Below, one piece after another: positions 32,029 through 44,352 of a stretch of 64,000 nucleotides of DNA (its first letter is position 1; each line of letters begins with the position of its first letter). The notes under the pieces were generated by a model. That model had not been told where the DNA came from. It was given only the letters and a program-made list of their open reading frames with translations, and did no database searches. Origin of the DNA: Pagrus major (lineage: Eukaryota > Chordata > Actinopteri > Spariformes > Sparidae); assembly GCF_040436345.1 (NCBI RefSeq), contig NC_133227.1:26470671-26534670 (forward strand), written 5' to 3'. A program made the position numbers and the translations under genes.

Positions 32029-33089
32029 ACAAGTATCATTACATTGTAATTACAGAGAGTAAAGTACAGAATAAAGCTACTGTTGGGTGATTTCCAGGTA
32101 CTGGTACCAGTCCAAAGGTGAATGGTGCCCAAGTTTATCACAGCATTATTAGATCTTGGTACCAGCATGCTCATGGGTTCACTGACACTGATGAGATTTA
32201 CTCCTTCGGTAATTTAAAAACTTGGTGCCGAAAGACATTTTTTTGATACTCTACTTTTCGGTTTGCTGCCATGAAAATATCAAAGTTTGGTAACCAGCCC
32301 CTAAAAGTACCTGCAGGGATAAACTCAAACGAACAAGATGTTTCATTTGGAAATAATCTCTGACATCTTTCAGTTTCCCTTCAGGACCGAGCTAGGTTCT
32401 TAGCGTCATTAGCATTCCTCATTTAGGCTTAAACCACGCTACAGCTAGCAGGGAGAATTTAATCTTTGTTACTGTGTTATTTTACACTTCACTTAGTGTA
32501 GCTTTGGTCCCCCCTGAGAGTAATAGCACAAAACTAATTCACTTTATGGAGACAACAGTCGTCTCTATTTGACATAAGGAACGAGCTTTTCTTCCATCCA
32601 GGGACTCCCCATGGAGTGTTCAGTGGGGGGGGGGGATCACAGGAGAGAGGGCTGATGGGAATGGTGATGGTGATATCGGCATCAGAGAGTGACTCATGAC
32701 TGCTCTTAAGTGGCTCTGAGCCTTCCAGTCAGTCAGGAGATGTTGGTGTGTATGTGTGTTATCGAGTGAGGTCGTGAGCACAACATTAGAGTTGCAGGCA
32801 GAGAAGATAAGCACGGCTGTACGCTGCGGTTTCAATCTGTGAGCTTCATCTGTGAGGTTTCTGCACCTCAAGTTAGGAAATAGTGTCCAGCAGTGATCAG
32901 CTTTCTGTCAAGATATTGAATTCTTGTTTCTAAAATAAGCTAAAATCAGGATGATTTTGTGCAAAGCAATGATTACCTTCATTATTGATTCATCTGAAGA
33001 TCAGTTTTTTGATTGATTGATTGATTGTTTCTCAGTTAGGGTCTGAAATTAACACCCGGCTACATGAGAGCCAAGGTAGCATATTTTTA

Positions 33090-33330
33090 AATTTAACATG
33101 CTAACAATGAGAATGCTAGCATGCTGATGTTATCTAGGTATTATGCTTACCCTGTTCTCCATGTTGGTTTCGTGTGTTAGCATGCTAATATTTGCAAATT
33201 AGCCCTAACCACAAGGTACAGCTGAGGCTTATTATATAGCAAGTACTGGGAAAGTTAACATTTTAAACCTGTTGATGGCACGAGATGAAAAGTCAGAGGA
33301 TCACCAGCCATAGATCTGAGTCTGAGTCTG
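33090..33330 (+). repeat. Dispersed fish repeat with GCTAGCATGCT blocks
   Basis: Repeated AACATGCTAACAATGAGAAT / GCTAGCATGCTGATGTTAT blocks, then CAAATTAGCCCTAACCACAA and GGTACAGCTGAGGC, and later GGCACGAGATGAAAAGTCAG. This order is characteristic of a dispersed teleost repeat known to me by pattern. Confidence 0.6.
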
Positions 33331-34520
33331 CCAGATAGTTGCTGAAATATATCAGTCGGGATCAATGTGGTTGATCGACAGACCGCCAGACTTAAGTTGC
33401 CGTCCATAGAGCCAACCAGCCAAGGGCTAAACAGAGAAAAGCAGCAGCACGCAGCAATGATAGATCCCAGACATGATCAATCAATCATCGAAATAGACAC
33501 AGTAACAAATTTAAGGCTTAACGTCGCACCACAGCTGAATCGATGTAAAAATACACCTCTACGATCGTCATAAACTGCAGCAGAGAATAGTTTCCACTTG
33601 TCACTTTGCCGTATGAAGATGCCATAGATAACACCATGCTTGTCTGGATTATTAGCATTTTAGTGTCAGACAAATCGCTGATGGGAAATCATCTTGGCAC
33701 ACCGCAAGTGACACGTCTAAATAAGAGAACTGTATACAAAGCGTGTCCCCGAACAGCAGTGCTTCATCGAGACAACGCAACGCAAGAAAAACCTCTGAAA
33801 AATGACAGGATGAAGGATGGATTTCTGCTCATTTTGTCGAGCTGTAGAAACGTGTGTGTGTGTAGCTTTCATGTCTGACTGTGTGAGTAGGTTGCAGTCT
33901 CTTCTTTTTTTTTTTGCACACCTGTTAGCATGGCCCTGATGAGGATGTTTGATGTGTGCGATGTGTGTCGAACGTGTTTTTTTTTTTACAGTGTGCTTGT
34001 GTGTGCACGTCTGTGTTTGTGTGTGCACGTCTGCGTGTGTGTGCACGTGCGTTTGATGTTGAGGTATATTCAGGATCCCCGACATCACACATTTATAGAC
34101 ACACGCGAATTCCAAGACGCGCACACACCCTGACATTTTCTTTCTTTGAGCTCATTCATAACAGTTGCCCTATTTCCCCATCACTGCTCTCCCTCTCTCT
34201 CTCTCGTCTCTCTTCCTCTGTCTCTCTCTCACTCTCTGTTCTCTTTCTTGCTGTTTTCTCTCACTCGTCTCTCAACCTGACTTTATAAACCTTTGTGAGT
34301 CTTTGTCTTTGGTGCTCTTTCTCTCTCTTTACCTGTCAAACTCTGTCGGTGTGAACCTCTCTCTCTCTTTTTTTTGTTTCGTTGCCTACCTTTCTCTCTA
34401 GCGGCTCCGTCCAAAAATAGCTCTGCATATGTGTGTGTGTCTTTGTGTGTCTGTGTGTGTGTATGTGTGTGGGAGATGGGTTGAGGAGGAGACTGAAGGA
34501 AAGAGAGTGAAAATAGACTT

Positions 34521-34619
34521 GGATGTGTGTGTGTGTGTGTGCGTGTGTGTGTGTTGCAGTCTTCCCTGCATGCCTTCTAGCTGTTGCTGTCTTGCTTGTG
34601 CACAGGCAAGAAGTGCTCA

Positions 34620-34651
<32 letters not shown>

Positions 34652-34655
34652 ACAC
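34521..34655. repeat. (TG)n and (CA)n tracts
   Basis: TG tract at about 34523-34553 and CA tract at 34619-34647, inverted relative to one another and about 65 bp apart, so they could pair in single-stranded form. Confidence 0.9.
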
Positions 34656-36043
34656 GGACACACACACTCTTCTGTCCATCCTCTCTCAGCCTCGCCTGTT
34701 ATTTATTCCCCATGAAGAAGAGGACATATTTAGTGTCAGTGAGATGAGAACAAGCAGGGAGGGAAGGGTGACGGGTGAGTAAGGGAGTGAGGCGAAGGGT
34801 GATTGAGGGAGAGGTGCAGAGAAAATGATGGACGGGTGACTGGAGGATGTAGAGAGTAACATGGTGCAAGAGTTTTTGTCACATTATCAACAGAGTGTGA
34901 AGAAACAACAGTGTTGATGAAAGTTAGCATGCTAACCAGCTAGCCCCAGCCTGTCCTGTCTCCTAATACCACTTTGTACCTCAGGAGGTGACACTGACAT
35001 CCCCCGCAAACACAATCAACTCACAAAATGTCAAGAAAGGAAATATTTTCACACCTATTTGTCTTACTTTCATACGCCATCTGTTCACGTTCCAGACGAG
35101 CTCAATTGCCTCGTTGACTCGTCTTAAACGCACTTCATCCAAACTTTAAATTAACCCCAAATTAAACTCACCAGAACAGTCGTGGTTACCAGTGGTTTGG
35201 TCGAAGTAAATCCTCAATTCACTGAGTACGATATGAAGATATTCCAGCTCTGCGCGCCGTTTTCACGCGATGCTGATGCCTGACTGTGTCTTGTTCCTCT
35301 GCCGCCTCGTGTCTCTCCTGTTCCCCGCCTTATCCTTTGAGTCACAGCTCGGGTCAGAGCCGCTGTGAGTCACCTCCGTACTGTACCCACGTGTTCAGAC
35401 TGGCATCTGTTTGGCTCAGAGGCTGCGGTCAGTCTCAGCCTGTTGCCCGGTGCCCGAGGTTGAGGTGCAGACGAACTCCTATCGGCTAATAGTGCCACTA
35501 AATCTCCACGGCTAACTTAGCTACCAGCTAACGGCAGCTTGTCGATCAAGCCAAAGGCAGTAAGGAAGTCCAGTTTTGGAGCTGCAGTAACGAATGACAC
35601 CTTTTCAGATATTGTGATGGAAAGAGATGATAAGGGAGGCAGTGGGAGGTTGAAGGTGATGGGAAAACAGCAAGACAGAAAGAGGAAGAAGAGAAGAAAG
35701 TGCTGAAGGGCGAGCAGCTCTGCATATCCTGGTTCGGTTGTTGCCAAAAGCTTTTAAGACCTTTTATTTTTTGTGGCTTTTTGTTCCCCAGGCAGGCTGA
35801 TTTTACTCTGTCCAATCAACACACACAGACAGACTCACAATAGGATCATAGTAGAAGAAAGATACACACACTGGTACACAAATAAATGCACACTGACACA
35901 CACACACACACGGATGCAGCGCTGCCTCTGAGAGATGCCTTGTTATGAAGCAATTTATATGCAAGGATTCTTTATCAAACTGACTGACCTCTGGCTCCTC
36001 AAGGAGCTCCGAGCAGCGGCCAGTTGTGTGTGTCCGTATGTTA

Positions 36044-36052
<9 letters not shown>

Positions 36053-36093
<41 letters not shown>

Positions 36094-36344
36094 CTTGGCT
36101 TCACTTCCACACATTGTTGTTGTTGATGCTTTTGTCAGTTAAGTGTGTTTTTAGTGTGCGAGCACGGCGCAGCTTCATCATCAGCGCCGTTGATTTCCAT
36201 TTTAAATGCTTGTTGTGCTTTTGTCATTAAAAACAAATATGTTATCTCTGTGTGTGTGTGTGTGTGTGTGTGTGTCCAGATGTTCAAGCATTCACTTAAT
36301 GTCCTGACAGCCAGACTGCTTACTCATCTCAAGAGAGTACTCTA

Positions 36345-36394
<50 letters not shown>
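36053..36394. repeat. Three (TG)n tracts in 340 bp
   Basis: TG runs at 36053-36090, 36249-36274 and 36346-36394 separated by unique sequence. Confidence 0.95.
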
Positions 36395-36397
<3 letters not shown>

Positions 36398-36571
36398 GCC
36401 CGCTAGGCCCTCTGCAGCTACAGTCTCTTAATAATAGATCACCATCATGGCAACTGTTGTAGTGTGCTGCTGACCTTAAGTGCTGCAAAGTGCTGAAAAA
36501 AGACACCGAGCCACATCGCCGTTTTCTGCTGAGGTAACTGCACAGTCATCTGCACGGGGCTGACTGTGGCA

Positions 36572-36577
36572 GAGGAG

Positions 36578-36609
<32 letters not shown>

Positions 36610-36770
36610 AGACAGACAGCCGAGCAGAGGGGTGACATACTTGCAGACAGACAAACAGATGGCAGGCAAATGGGTAGATGGGCAGGAAGGCAAAGAGTCA
36701 AGCAGTCAGACAGACAGAAGGACAGATGGCAAGCTTACAGGCAGACAGACGGACGGACAGAATGACAAAT
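36572..36770. repeat. Degenerate (GACA)n region
   Basis: A pure GACAGACA core at 36581-36607 runs into about 160 bp of interrupted AGAC/GGAC/GGCA units, an old, decayed tetranucleotide array. Confidence 0.8.
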
Positions 36771-36964
36771 GGGACGCAGCCAGTCGGACGGATTTGGAAG
36801 CTTTTTGGAGACGGATGGGAAGCGGGACAAAATGTCCAGCAAAATTGTCTTTCACATTCAGATTTAAACAGTTTGTGAAACTGGAGGGTCTTTTTGTTAT
36901 GTGTGGACGAACGTCTGTTTCATCACACTCGAGCGCTAATCGAGAAAAACAGGCACGGTTCTAA

Positions 36965-37225
36965 TCTGCCGCTTAAAACCACCAGCTGATTAATAGATTA
37001 GTTAATCAGCAGGCAATTAATTGCTAACAATTTTGATAATAGGTAAAGTGGTTTATAAAAGCTAAATGTCCAAACATTTGCTGGTTCTATAATATGAACA
37101 TTTGCCGCCTGCTTTTTAATACCCTCGTCCATACTTTATGGTTTCTGGACTGTTAGACATTTTAAAGATCAGACGATGAATAGGTGGGTTGGAAAAGATA
37201 ATGAAGAAACTAATCAACAAGAAAA
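36965..37225. repeat. GATTAAT-rich repeat fragment
   Basis: Contains CTGATTAATAGATTAGTTAA, CAAACATTTGCTGGTTCTAT and TTAAAGATCAGACGATGAAT, resembling the family at 5553-5870. Confidence 0.45.
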
Positions 37226-40200
37226 AAATCATTGTTTCTTGCAGCCTCTTGTTGTCTGGTCGGGCTTTACTGGGAAGCATCGTCTCATCATTAGTGACTT
37301 TCTCATCGGCAGCATCAGGGTTTGTTTGGCGTAACTAACAACGGACGTGACAAAATGAACGGGAAACCTACACAATTCACACAAAAGATACGATCTGACT
37401 GAAGCGTAATACTTTTGAACACGTTTACTCGCCATACGTCAACCGCATGCTGCTGTCAAGATGTTCGAAAATCAAACAACGCTCCTCACAACGCCTTCGT
37501 TTGCATTTTCATCTGCAGAGACATCTGCTCGCTTGGTGATGACACTGATGAAGTTTCAGTGGCTGCGCTAATAAAGCTCAAGTGATAAACCCTTTCTCAT
37601 TTCTGTTTGTATCAGCTTCCTCATCTACGTGTTTTTAAAATCGAATTATTCAAAATTGGTGTGAAACTCGCAGCTTCCAGGCTCTGAAACTTTTCTACAC
37701 GTCCACACCGTCTCAGTGGTTAAGTGTGTGACGCCTGTGCTCGAGTACAATGGGTGGAAGTGAAGGGAAACACCTGAATGAAAAGGTCACCGGTCCATCA
37801 CACCATTTTAGAAACTTCAGTCATGTGTCATGTCAAGGAAATGAACCCTGGCCTTTCTTTTTAGATCTTAGATTTTAAGTAGCTCAAACGACGGGATTGT
37901 TTTTACTTTTTTGTCCTCTTGGTTTATTCAGATTCTCAGTGGCTAGTTATGTGCAGTGCAAGGCAACACGAGTCTTTTTCAAGCTTTTTTTTTGCTATCC
38001 AGTGAGATTAGAGGTTTTATCAGATGACTGGAGGAGCTCTGAAGGAGAAAGAAAGGGTGCAGAGCCAGAACTTCTGGAGGAATAAACACCCGGCTCTAAT
38101 CTGTCGCTTTTAGATGGAGAAGAGCTCGGAGATACTTTTAAACTTTTGGGATTTATCGCCGATCCTGTTCATCAACCCGACTGCAGCAGTGATTCGTGGA
38201 GGTGACCTCTCAGGTGTTTTTGTTCAGTAATGTTGACTGTCAACTTCATGCATGTTGCAAAGAGGAGAGGGGAAGCAGAAGAGAGAGGACCTCAGTCTCT
38301 AGTGAGTGCTGAGCTGAGTGAGAGTTTGACTTGAATTCAAACACACACCCTCTCGGTGTGCCGTGGCTTACTGGCTCACGGCTGATGTACAGTACAAGTA
38401 ATCCGGCTGTTTGGGGTGAATAAACACTCGAGAGTAATGTGGTCAAACTTGCTTTGCTGGTCGAGAACACCATTTATAACAACCACCATTACTGATTACT
38501 GATCTTGACTGTTATCTAATGCAGAGTTCTTGCAAATTTTATCTTTAGTCATCGTTGACTGAGGGGAGATTTTCAGGTGCAGATACCCTCAGCTTGACTA
38601 ACATTATTCTCACCTGTTCAAATGAGCTAAGCTAAAAGGAGGAAATGCTCCAGAGTGTGAATAAGCTGCTATAAACGTGCTGGGAGTGTGAGCACACCCT
38701 CAAACAGCCATGTATCAAGTATACACTATTAGTCTTGGAGCAGTAACAGCTGTTCTCACCCCACTTTTTCTCCTCCCAACATTCAAACTGGGTTTCTGTG
38801 CTGAAGCGTACCCTACTTTAACAGCACAGGTTGTGTTACAGATCTCGTGTGCTGCTAAAATAGCTGACACGTTATTTTCTTTTTCCCACCTGCAGTAGCG
38901 TGTCCAGATACTGGACTGTGTTTTTTTCCCCGGGCCTGATCTGTTGCACGGTCTCCTTTAAATGCTCAGTCAGACGCTGTGCTCTCGGCAGTGTCATAGT
39001 CAGCCAATTAATTAGCTCCCCAGGCGACTTGGCCTTCCCAGCATGCATTAGTCAACCTTCTCGCTGTTTGTCTTATTGTAAATGTTTCGGGCTGACACTA
39101 AACTATGCACACAGAAAATGTGGCTTACAGCAGCTGATAACAGTAGAAATGAGAGCTGGAGGCGGCTGTCTAAGCCTAATGAAACATTCTGGGCCACGTT
39201 TGAGTTTCACTTTTGAGTTTTAGATATTTATGTTTTTATCTTTTATTGTGTTAAGTTTAATGTTGTGCGTTTGCATTGATGGAAGAAGCAGAAATTAAGA
39301 TGTTCTTTTGTAAGGGCTGAAATGATGATGGTTGTATACTAAGAAGAAATGTGTTTTTATTTGGGCTCCGGGCTTGTGACGGGTGGCTACTGTGGGTTCA
39401 AAATTTTGACACTGGTGATGTTTTTTTGTTCAGCTCTGTTTCAACTATCTGATGCCGCATCTTTCTCTTGCGTCGTGCTCATTGACGGCTGTTTCCGCCA
39501 ACTGGAGAAACATCCAACCAGTTAGATTTCAGTAATGTGGATCAAGAATGGTGACGTCATCCTTTTACATAGCTAGCTTGTATAATCATTGAATACTTCC
39601 TGCTGACTATTACATTGCAATTTTTGCTTGAAATGCCCATCCCTAAAGTGTAGATGAGGTTGACGTACTGTAGCTTGTAGAAACTCTTCTTTAATAGTTG
39701 TCAAAACTCTCTCTTAGCATCCATTACTGCAGTTCCTGTGCAGACATGACACTCACCACTGATTGGTTATCGTGATTGGCTACCACGAAGTAAAATGAAA
39801 TCTCAATTCAGTGTGATTGTCAGGCTAGTCTCTGTGTTTCAACATGACAGAAATATCAGTCCTGATTGATGCTGTTGCTATCCCGATGATGTGTTTGTTG
39901 CCTGATTATGCCTCGTCTTTGGACTTTGTTGGTGTGTATGGATTACTGTTGATTGACATCGCTCTCACCGTCTTGTTGTTGTTTTTTTCATTTGGACAGT
40001 TCACCCCATTATTATTCTTATTGCTACACAAAGTTTAGTGATGTGTCGTTCTCAGCGCAGCTTTGTAAGTCCACTGGAAGTGTAATCAGCCAGAGTAATT
40101 GGAAACACCTGTGTAAGCATGTGAACCTTTTAAAAGTAGACACTAATGAACTCGAGACTAGAGTAGGTTACATTTAACTAAGTAACCTTGATTAATCTGG

Positions 40201-42057
40201 ACTAAATTAGGCCAGGCTGCTCTTTGAACACTGAGAGCTGAAGTGTTCTTGGCTGATTTTTTTTAGTATTTAACCTTCAGCAGAAGTAATAATTACTTTT
40301 GGACCAATCACACCAAATCCTGCTGATTCGGTTATTAGCCGTGCTGTTGGCCATTTCCTCTGTTTTGTTTGTACATGTGTGTGTGTGTGTGCGCAGCGCA
40401 TTGTCTGGCTGCCATTCATTTCCCCTTGGCTAATGTGAGCTATGCTCTGAAAAGGAGGCCACAACCCAGTCACATAGCTCTTTAATGTATCGCCGCTTGG
40501 CCACAGGGCAGCGGGGAAGCATGCCAACTGTCACAGCGTGAACGTGTGTGTGTGTGTTTGTATGTGCTTTAATGTATGCAGATGTTTGTAGTATATACAA
40601 CTTAGACTGTGTTTAAACAATACTGACTGCAGGTTCCCCTATACTATTAAACGTGCTTATTAAGATTTTGTTAAAACTGTTTCTCCTGCTTGCTTTAAGA
40701 CACGGAGTTGATATTCACACCATTAGCTTATAATTTAAATGAATGTGTTAATTAGCAAGGCTAATTTTGTTTAATATAGCGTGGTGATTAGAGCAGGATG
40801 TAGGGAGCTTAACGTTTAAGGTGGTTCATATTAATAGTGTTTTTGTGCATATGTCTGCTTGTGGTTTGTGTTTTCTTTTATGTAATTTAGTTTATGTGGA
40901 ACATTTCTGTTTGCCTCTTTAACTCTGTGTTTGCTCCCTGCCGTCTTCCTCTGACTTGTTCGTCTGTCTTGGCGTTATATAGTCGAACTGTCTGGATTTT
41001 TTTTCCCAGTCCACCTCTCATCTTTTCTGTCCTCCTCCATCACTTCGGATATCACTCATTTTTCCTATTCCTTTTTATTTTCTCTTCTCACTCCCATATT
41101 GATCTCTGAATCTCTTCCTGGTCTCTGCTCCTTTTTTTCCAAACTTGATTTCTCCTCTCTTCCTTTAGCCAGGGGGTCCTATTTTTTTTATTTGTCAGAA
41201 ATGCTCAGCGAAACCAGAACCACATTATTTCACAATATGGTTGTATTTTTTTCCTTCTGTTTGATAGTGTTCTCTCCCTCGTACAACATGGTTTCATTCA
41301 CTCTGACAGCTGGTTGCCTCCAGCTATTGTCGTGTTTCTGCTCTGACAGAGAGCAGGTTTAGACACTGCTGGTACAGTATGAGATCAGATGCAACAAAAA
41401 CCAATAGTATGATAAGGCAGTGTAATACATACACACTATACTGCACTGTTATACAGGGAAACATTGCAAGAAATACGGTGTGATGCAAATAACGATTGAC
41501 TAAGTCACAATTTCTCAATTCTGGCAGAAACAGCAAAACTCACACCGAAGAAGTTGGAAATAAAATGAATCATTGATTGTGATTGTAGGGAGGTGTGTAC
41601 GAGATTCTCACAGAACGATAACATGTCAAAACATATAAGTTTCATGATCACTGTGTACGTTATAACACAGTTACTGTTATAATCAGTTAAGATGACCCTT
41701 AAAGGCGAATGTACACATGGTAATTATCAATTTTCATACCAGGGTATCCCTTTAAAGAGGTATATCGCTGTAACCCTAATTGATAATCAAACATTTTGAT
41801 GAATGATTTTCTGTTGACACATTTTCAGTTCAGTCTGGTTGAATCATTTTGTCTACAAGTTAAATACACTATATTAAAATGACAGAACAACACAGTATGA
41901 TTCAATAAGATCCCATTCAGTCATACCTGAAGTTACATTAGCTTAAAAACAGGGAATTTGGGAAATTGGGGATTTTCCTGTTTGTTCCTTATGTGTTTTG
42001 TCTGTTCCCATTGGCTGGGTGGAACAAGGTTGACTTACCTGTAGATGCAGGACTGCA

Positions 42058-42298
42058 GAGCCCGACCGATAAATCAGTTGGCCGATATTATTGGCCGATA
42101 TTGGACTGCGACAGATATAATGGTATCGGCGTATATGTTGTCCGATATGCAGAGGTTGGAGTTTTGGAATAATTGATAATGATTCAGTTCCCAGTAAGTT
42201 TACTGTCTCAGTGCAATGATCATTGCAAAAATAACAATGTATATCAGCTAATATTTTCATTGGCCCCCAAAGTGGAGCATCGGTTGGGCTCTACAGGT
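42058..42298. mobile_element. 241-bp MITE with terminal inverted repeats and flanking direct repeat
   Basis: The left end (A)GAGCCCGACCGAT (42057-42070) and the right end ATCGGTTGGGCTCT (42279-42292) are inverted repeats with one mismatch in 14. The interior is full of CCGATATT units, typical of a fish repeat with GGCCGATATTATCGGCC-like blocks. The perfect 10-mer CAGGACTGCA occurs at 42048-42057 and 42299-42308, fitting a target-site duplication with a chance extension or an end shifted by a few bases. No coding frame. Confidence 0.65.
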
Positions 42299-43839
42299 CA
42301 GGACTGCACTCTGAATCATTCACATGACGGTTAAAAGCGGATCACAAAGTCCCAAACTGTCGTGCAACAAATCAGTTCACTCTCGCGGAATGATGTAGGA
42401 ATGACACATCTCAACATCTTCACAATCCTGGCTTTCATGATTTGTTGCATGAGTGGCTAATAACAAGTCAGACCCGTCCAATTATGTTTGACGTCAGTGC
42501 TGTACCTCCAGTCTCTTCCAACGCGCTCCTGAATGTACCAAACAGAAAAAAAAACACATTACTTGTTAATGATGGAATAACATTTTTGTTTGCTACATTC
42601 ACTGTTTTATAACCAGACGTTTGTGATAACGTAACCCACTTTTTCCGAGTCTGTTTTACCTTGCAAAGAGAGTTTTGGAAGTTGATACTAATGGTTACAG
42701 GTGGGCTTGTTAGAGGAGATCAACTACAACAACAATACTTCATTTTGGATCTCCTGTTGAATGCAATTAACATCTTGCTGTTGTTTGCACTGATTACAAT
42801 GGTGCGATTGAAACCTATTTCTGTAATAGTCATTGTTGTTGTTCTTGTGAATTAAGGTAGCTGCTGCTGGGAATGTAAGAGATACTTAACACCTGAGTGT
42901 TTTGAATACCAAATGTAAAAGATTTAGTGAAGTCTTTTTGAGTAGAGTTTCTCTTTCAGTCAGCAACAAAATCAAAGTCAGAAGTCAAAGTAAAAATGGA
43001 TACCGCTTTAAAAAAACTCGAAGTATTTGAATTCTGGCTCTGGAGATAAAAGCACTCATTTCTTGTACCATCTGTTATAGCTGTTTGGCGAGACAGCAGG
43101 CTGACTGTTGCAGACTGTTTCTCTCTCTTTCGCCGTCTCTTCTTCTGTTTTTGTGTTCAGGAAGTAACCCAGTGCAGACCCAGAGTCTGGTTCACTGGAC
43201 TGATTAAGATGAAGTCGTACATTGGAGAGTCTATCCCGTCTCCCTCTTTCTCCTTCACCCACTCCATCCCTCCAGAGAACAAGTAATATCTCAATCTACT
43301 GTCTGGGCTCTGGTTCACTGGACTGATTGAGACAGGATTGTGTGTACTGCGTGAGAGTAAGGGAGACGGAGAGACATGCAGTAGACATGGAAACTAAAGA
43401 TGAAAGAGTGGAGGGAAAAAGAGGGATATCAGGTGGAGACGGAGTAAGTGATGGAGAGATGGAGAAAATGGACTTGGAGACTGTTCTTGGCAGTTGCAGA
43501 GCTGTTAGGCTGCCTCGTGCTTCGGGTGATCCAGCTCCAAAAGTTGAAGGGAGAGGAATTTTAAGAAGATACAGTGACATTTCCAATTACCGCCAGTTCT
43601 TTCACTTTAACGGGTCAGTGGTTCCCTCCTCACATATGCATTCATAAATGCTGGGCTGCCACCAGAACAAGAGGTTAAAGAGACTGTCCTGTCAGCTTAC
43701 AATCACAGGTTCAGCCCCCCATGACAGCTACATGTGAACCCTTGATCCGATCATTAAAAATACTAGCAGCCAGTAAAGGCCTGAAATGCTGCATAAAAAA
43801 GTTAGCATAAGTCAAGTAAGAGTTTTTGCATTCTGTAGC

Positions 43840-44352
43840 CCTTCCAGTGGACAAAATATGATCAAGTGCCATCTAGGATGCCCCTATGGTAAATAAAACA
43901 CGATAAAGTGCCATCTAGGGTGTGCTTCCAGTGGACAAAATGTTATAAAATACCATCTAGGGTACCACTATAGACAATAAAACATGATAGAGTGCCATCT
44001 AGGATGCCCTTATGGCAAATAAAACATGATAAAGTGCCATCTAGGGTTCCCCTATGGTAAATAAAACACGATGCCATCTAGGGTACGCTTCCAGTGGACA
44101 AAATGTTATTAAGTGCCATCTAGGGTGTGCTTCCAGTGGACAAAATGTTATAAAATGCCATCTAGGGTGCCACTATAGACAATAAAACATGATAAAGTGC
44201 CATCTAGGGTGCCCCTATGGTAAATAAAACACGATGCCATCTAGGGTGTGCTTCCAGTGGACAAAATGTTATAAAATGCCATCTAGGGTGCCACTATAGA
44301 CAATAAAACATGATAAAGTGCCATCTAGGGTGCACTTCCACGGACAAAACAT
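43840..44352 (+). repeat. Higher-order minisatellite, 42-bp unit
   Basis: The anchor GCCATCTAGG recurs 12 times in total (43868, 43910, 43994, 44036, 44073, 44115, 44157, 44199, 44236, 44278, 44320, with ACCATCTAGG at 43952). Spacing is 42 bp, except for two 37-bp steps that lost AAAGT. Three unit types alternate: A (CTTCCAGTGGACAAAATGTT), B (CACTATAGACAATAAAACAT) and C (CCCCTATGGTAAATAAAACA). The order A-B-C recurs, so it is a higher-order array. Confidence 0.92.

Noticed and set aside
37690..37760. Second tRNA or SINE head (CTCAGTGGTTAAGTGTGTGA, then GTGCTCGAGTAC)
   Set aside because: It has a weak A-box/B-box resemblance, but no acceptor stem pairing and no SINE body follow.
43210..43287. 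25-codon frame after an acceptor-like TTTGTGTTCAG as an extra jade2 exon
   Set aside because: No similarity to JADE proteins, it ends in an in-frame TAA, and there is no matching donor.
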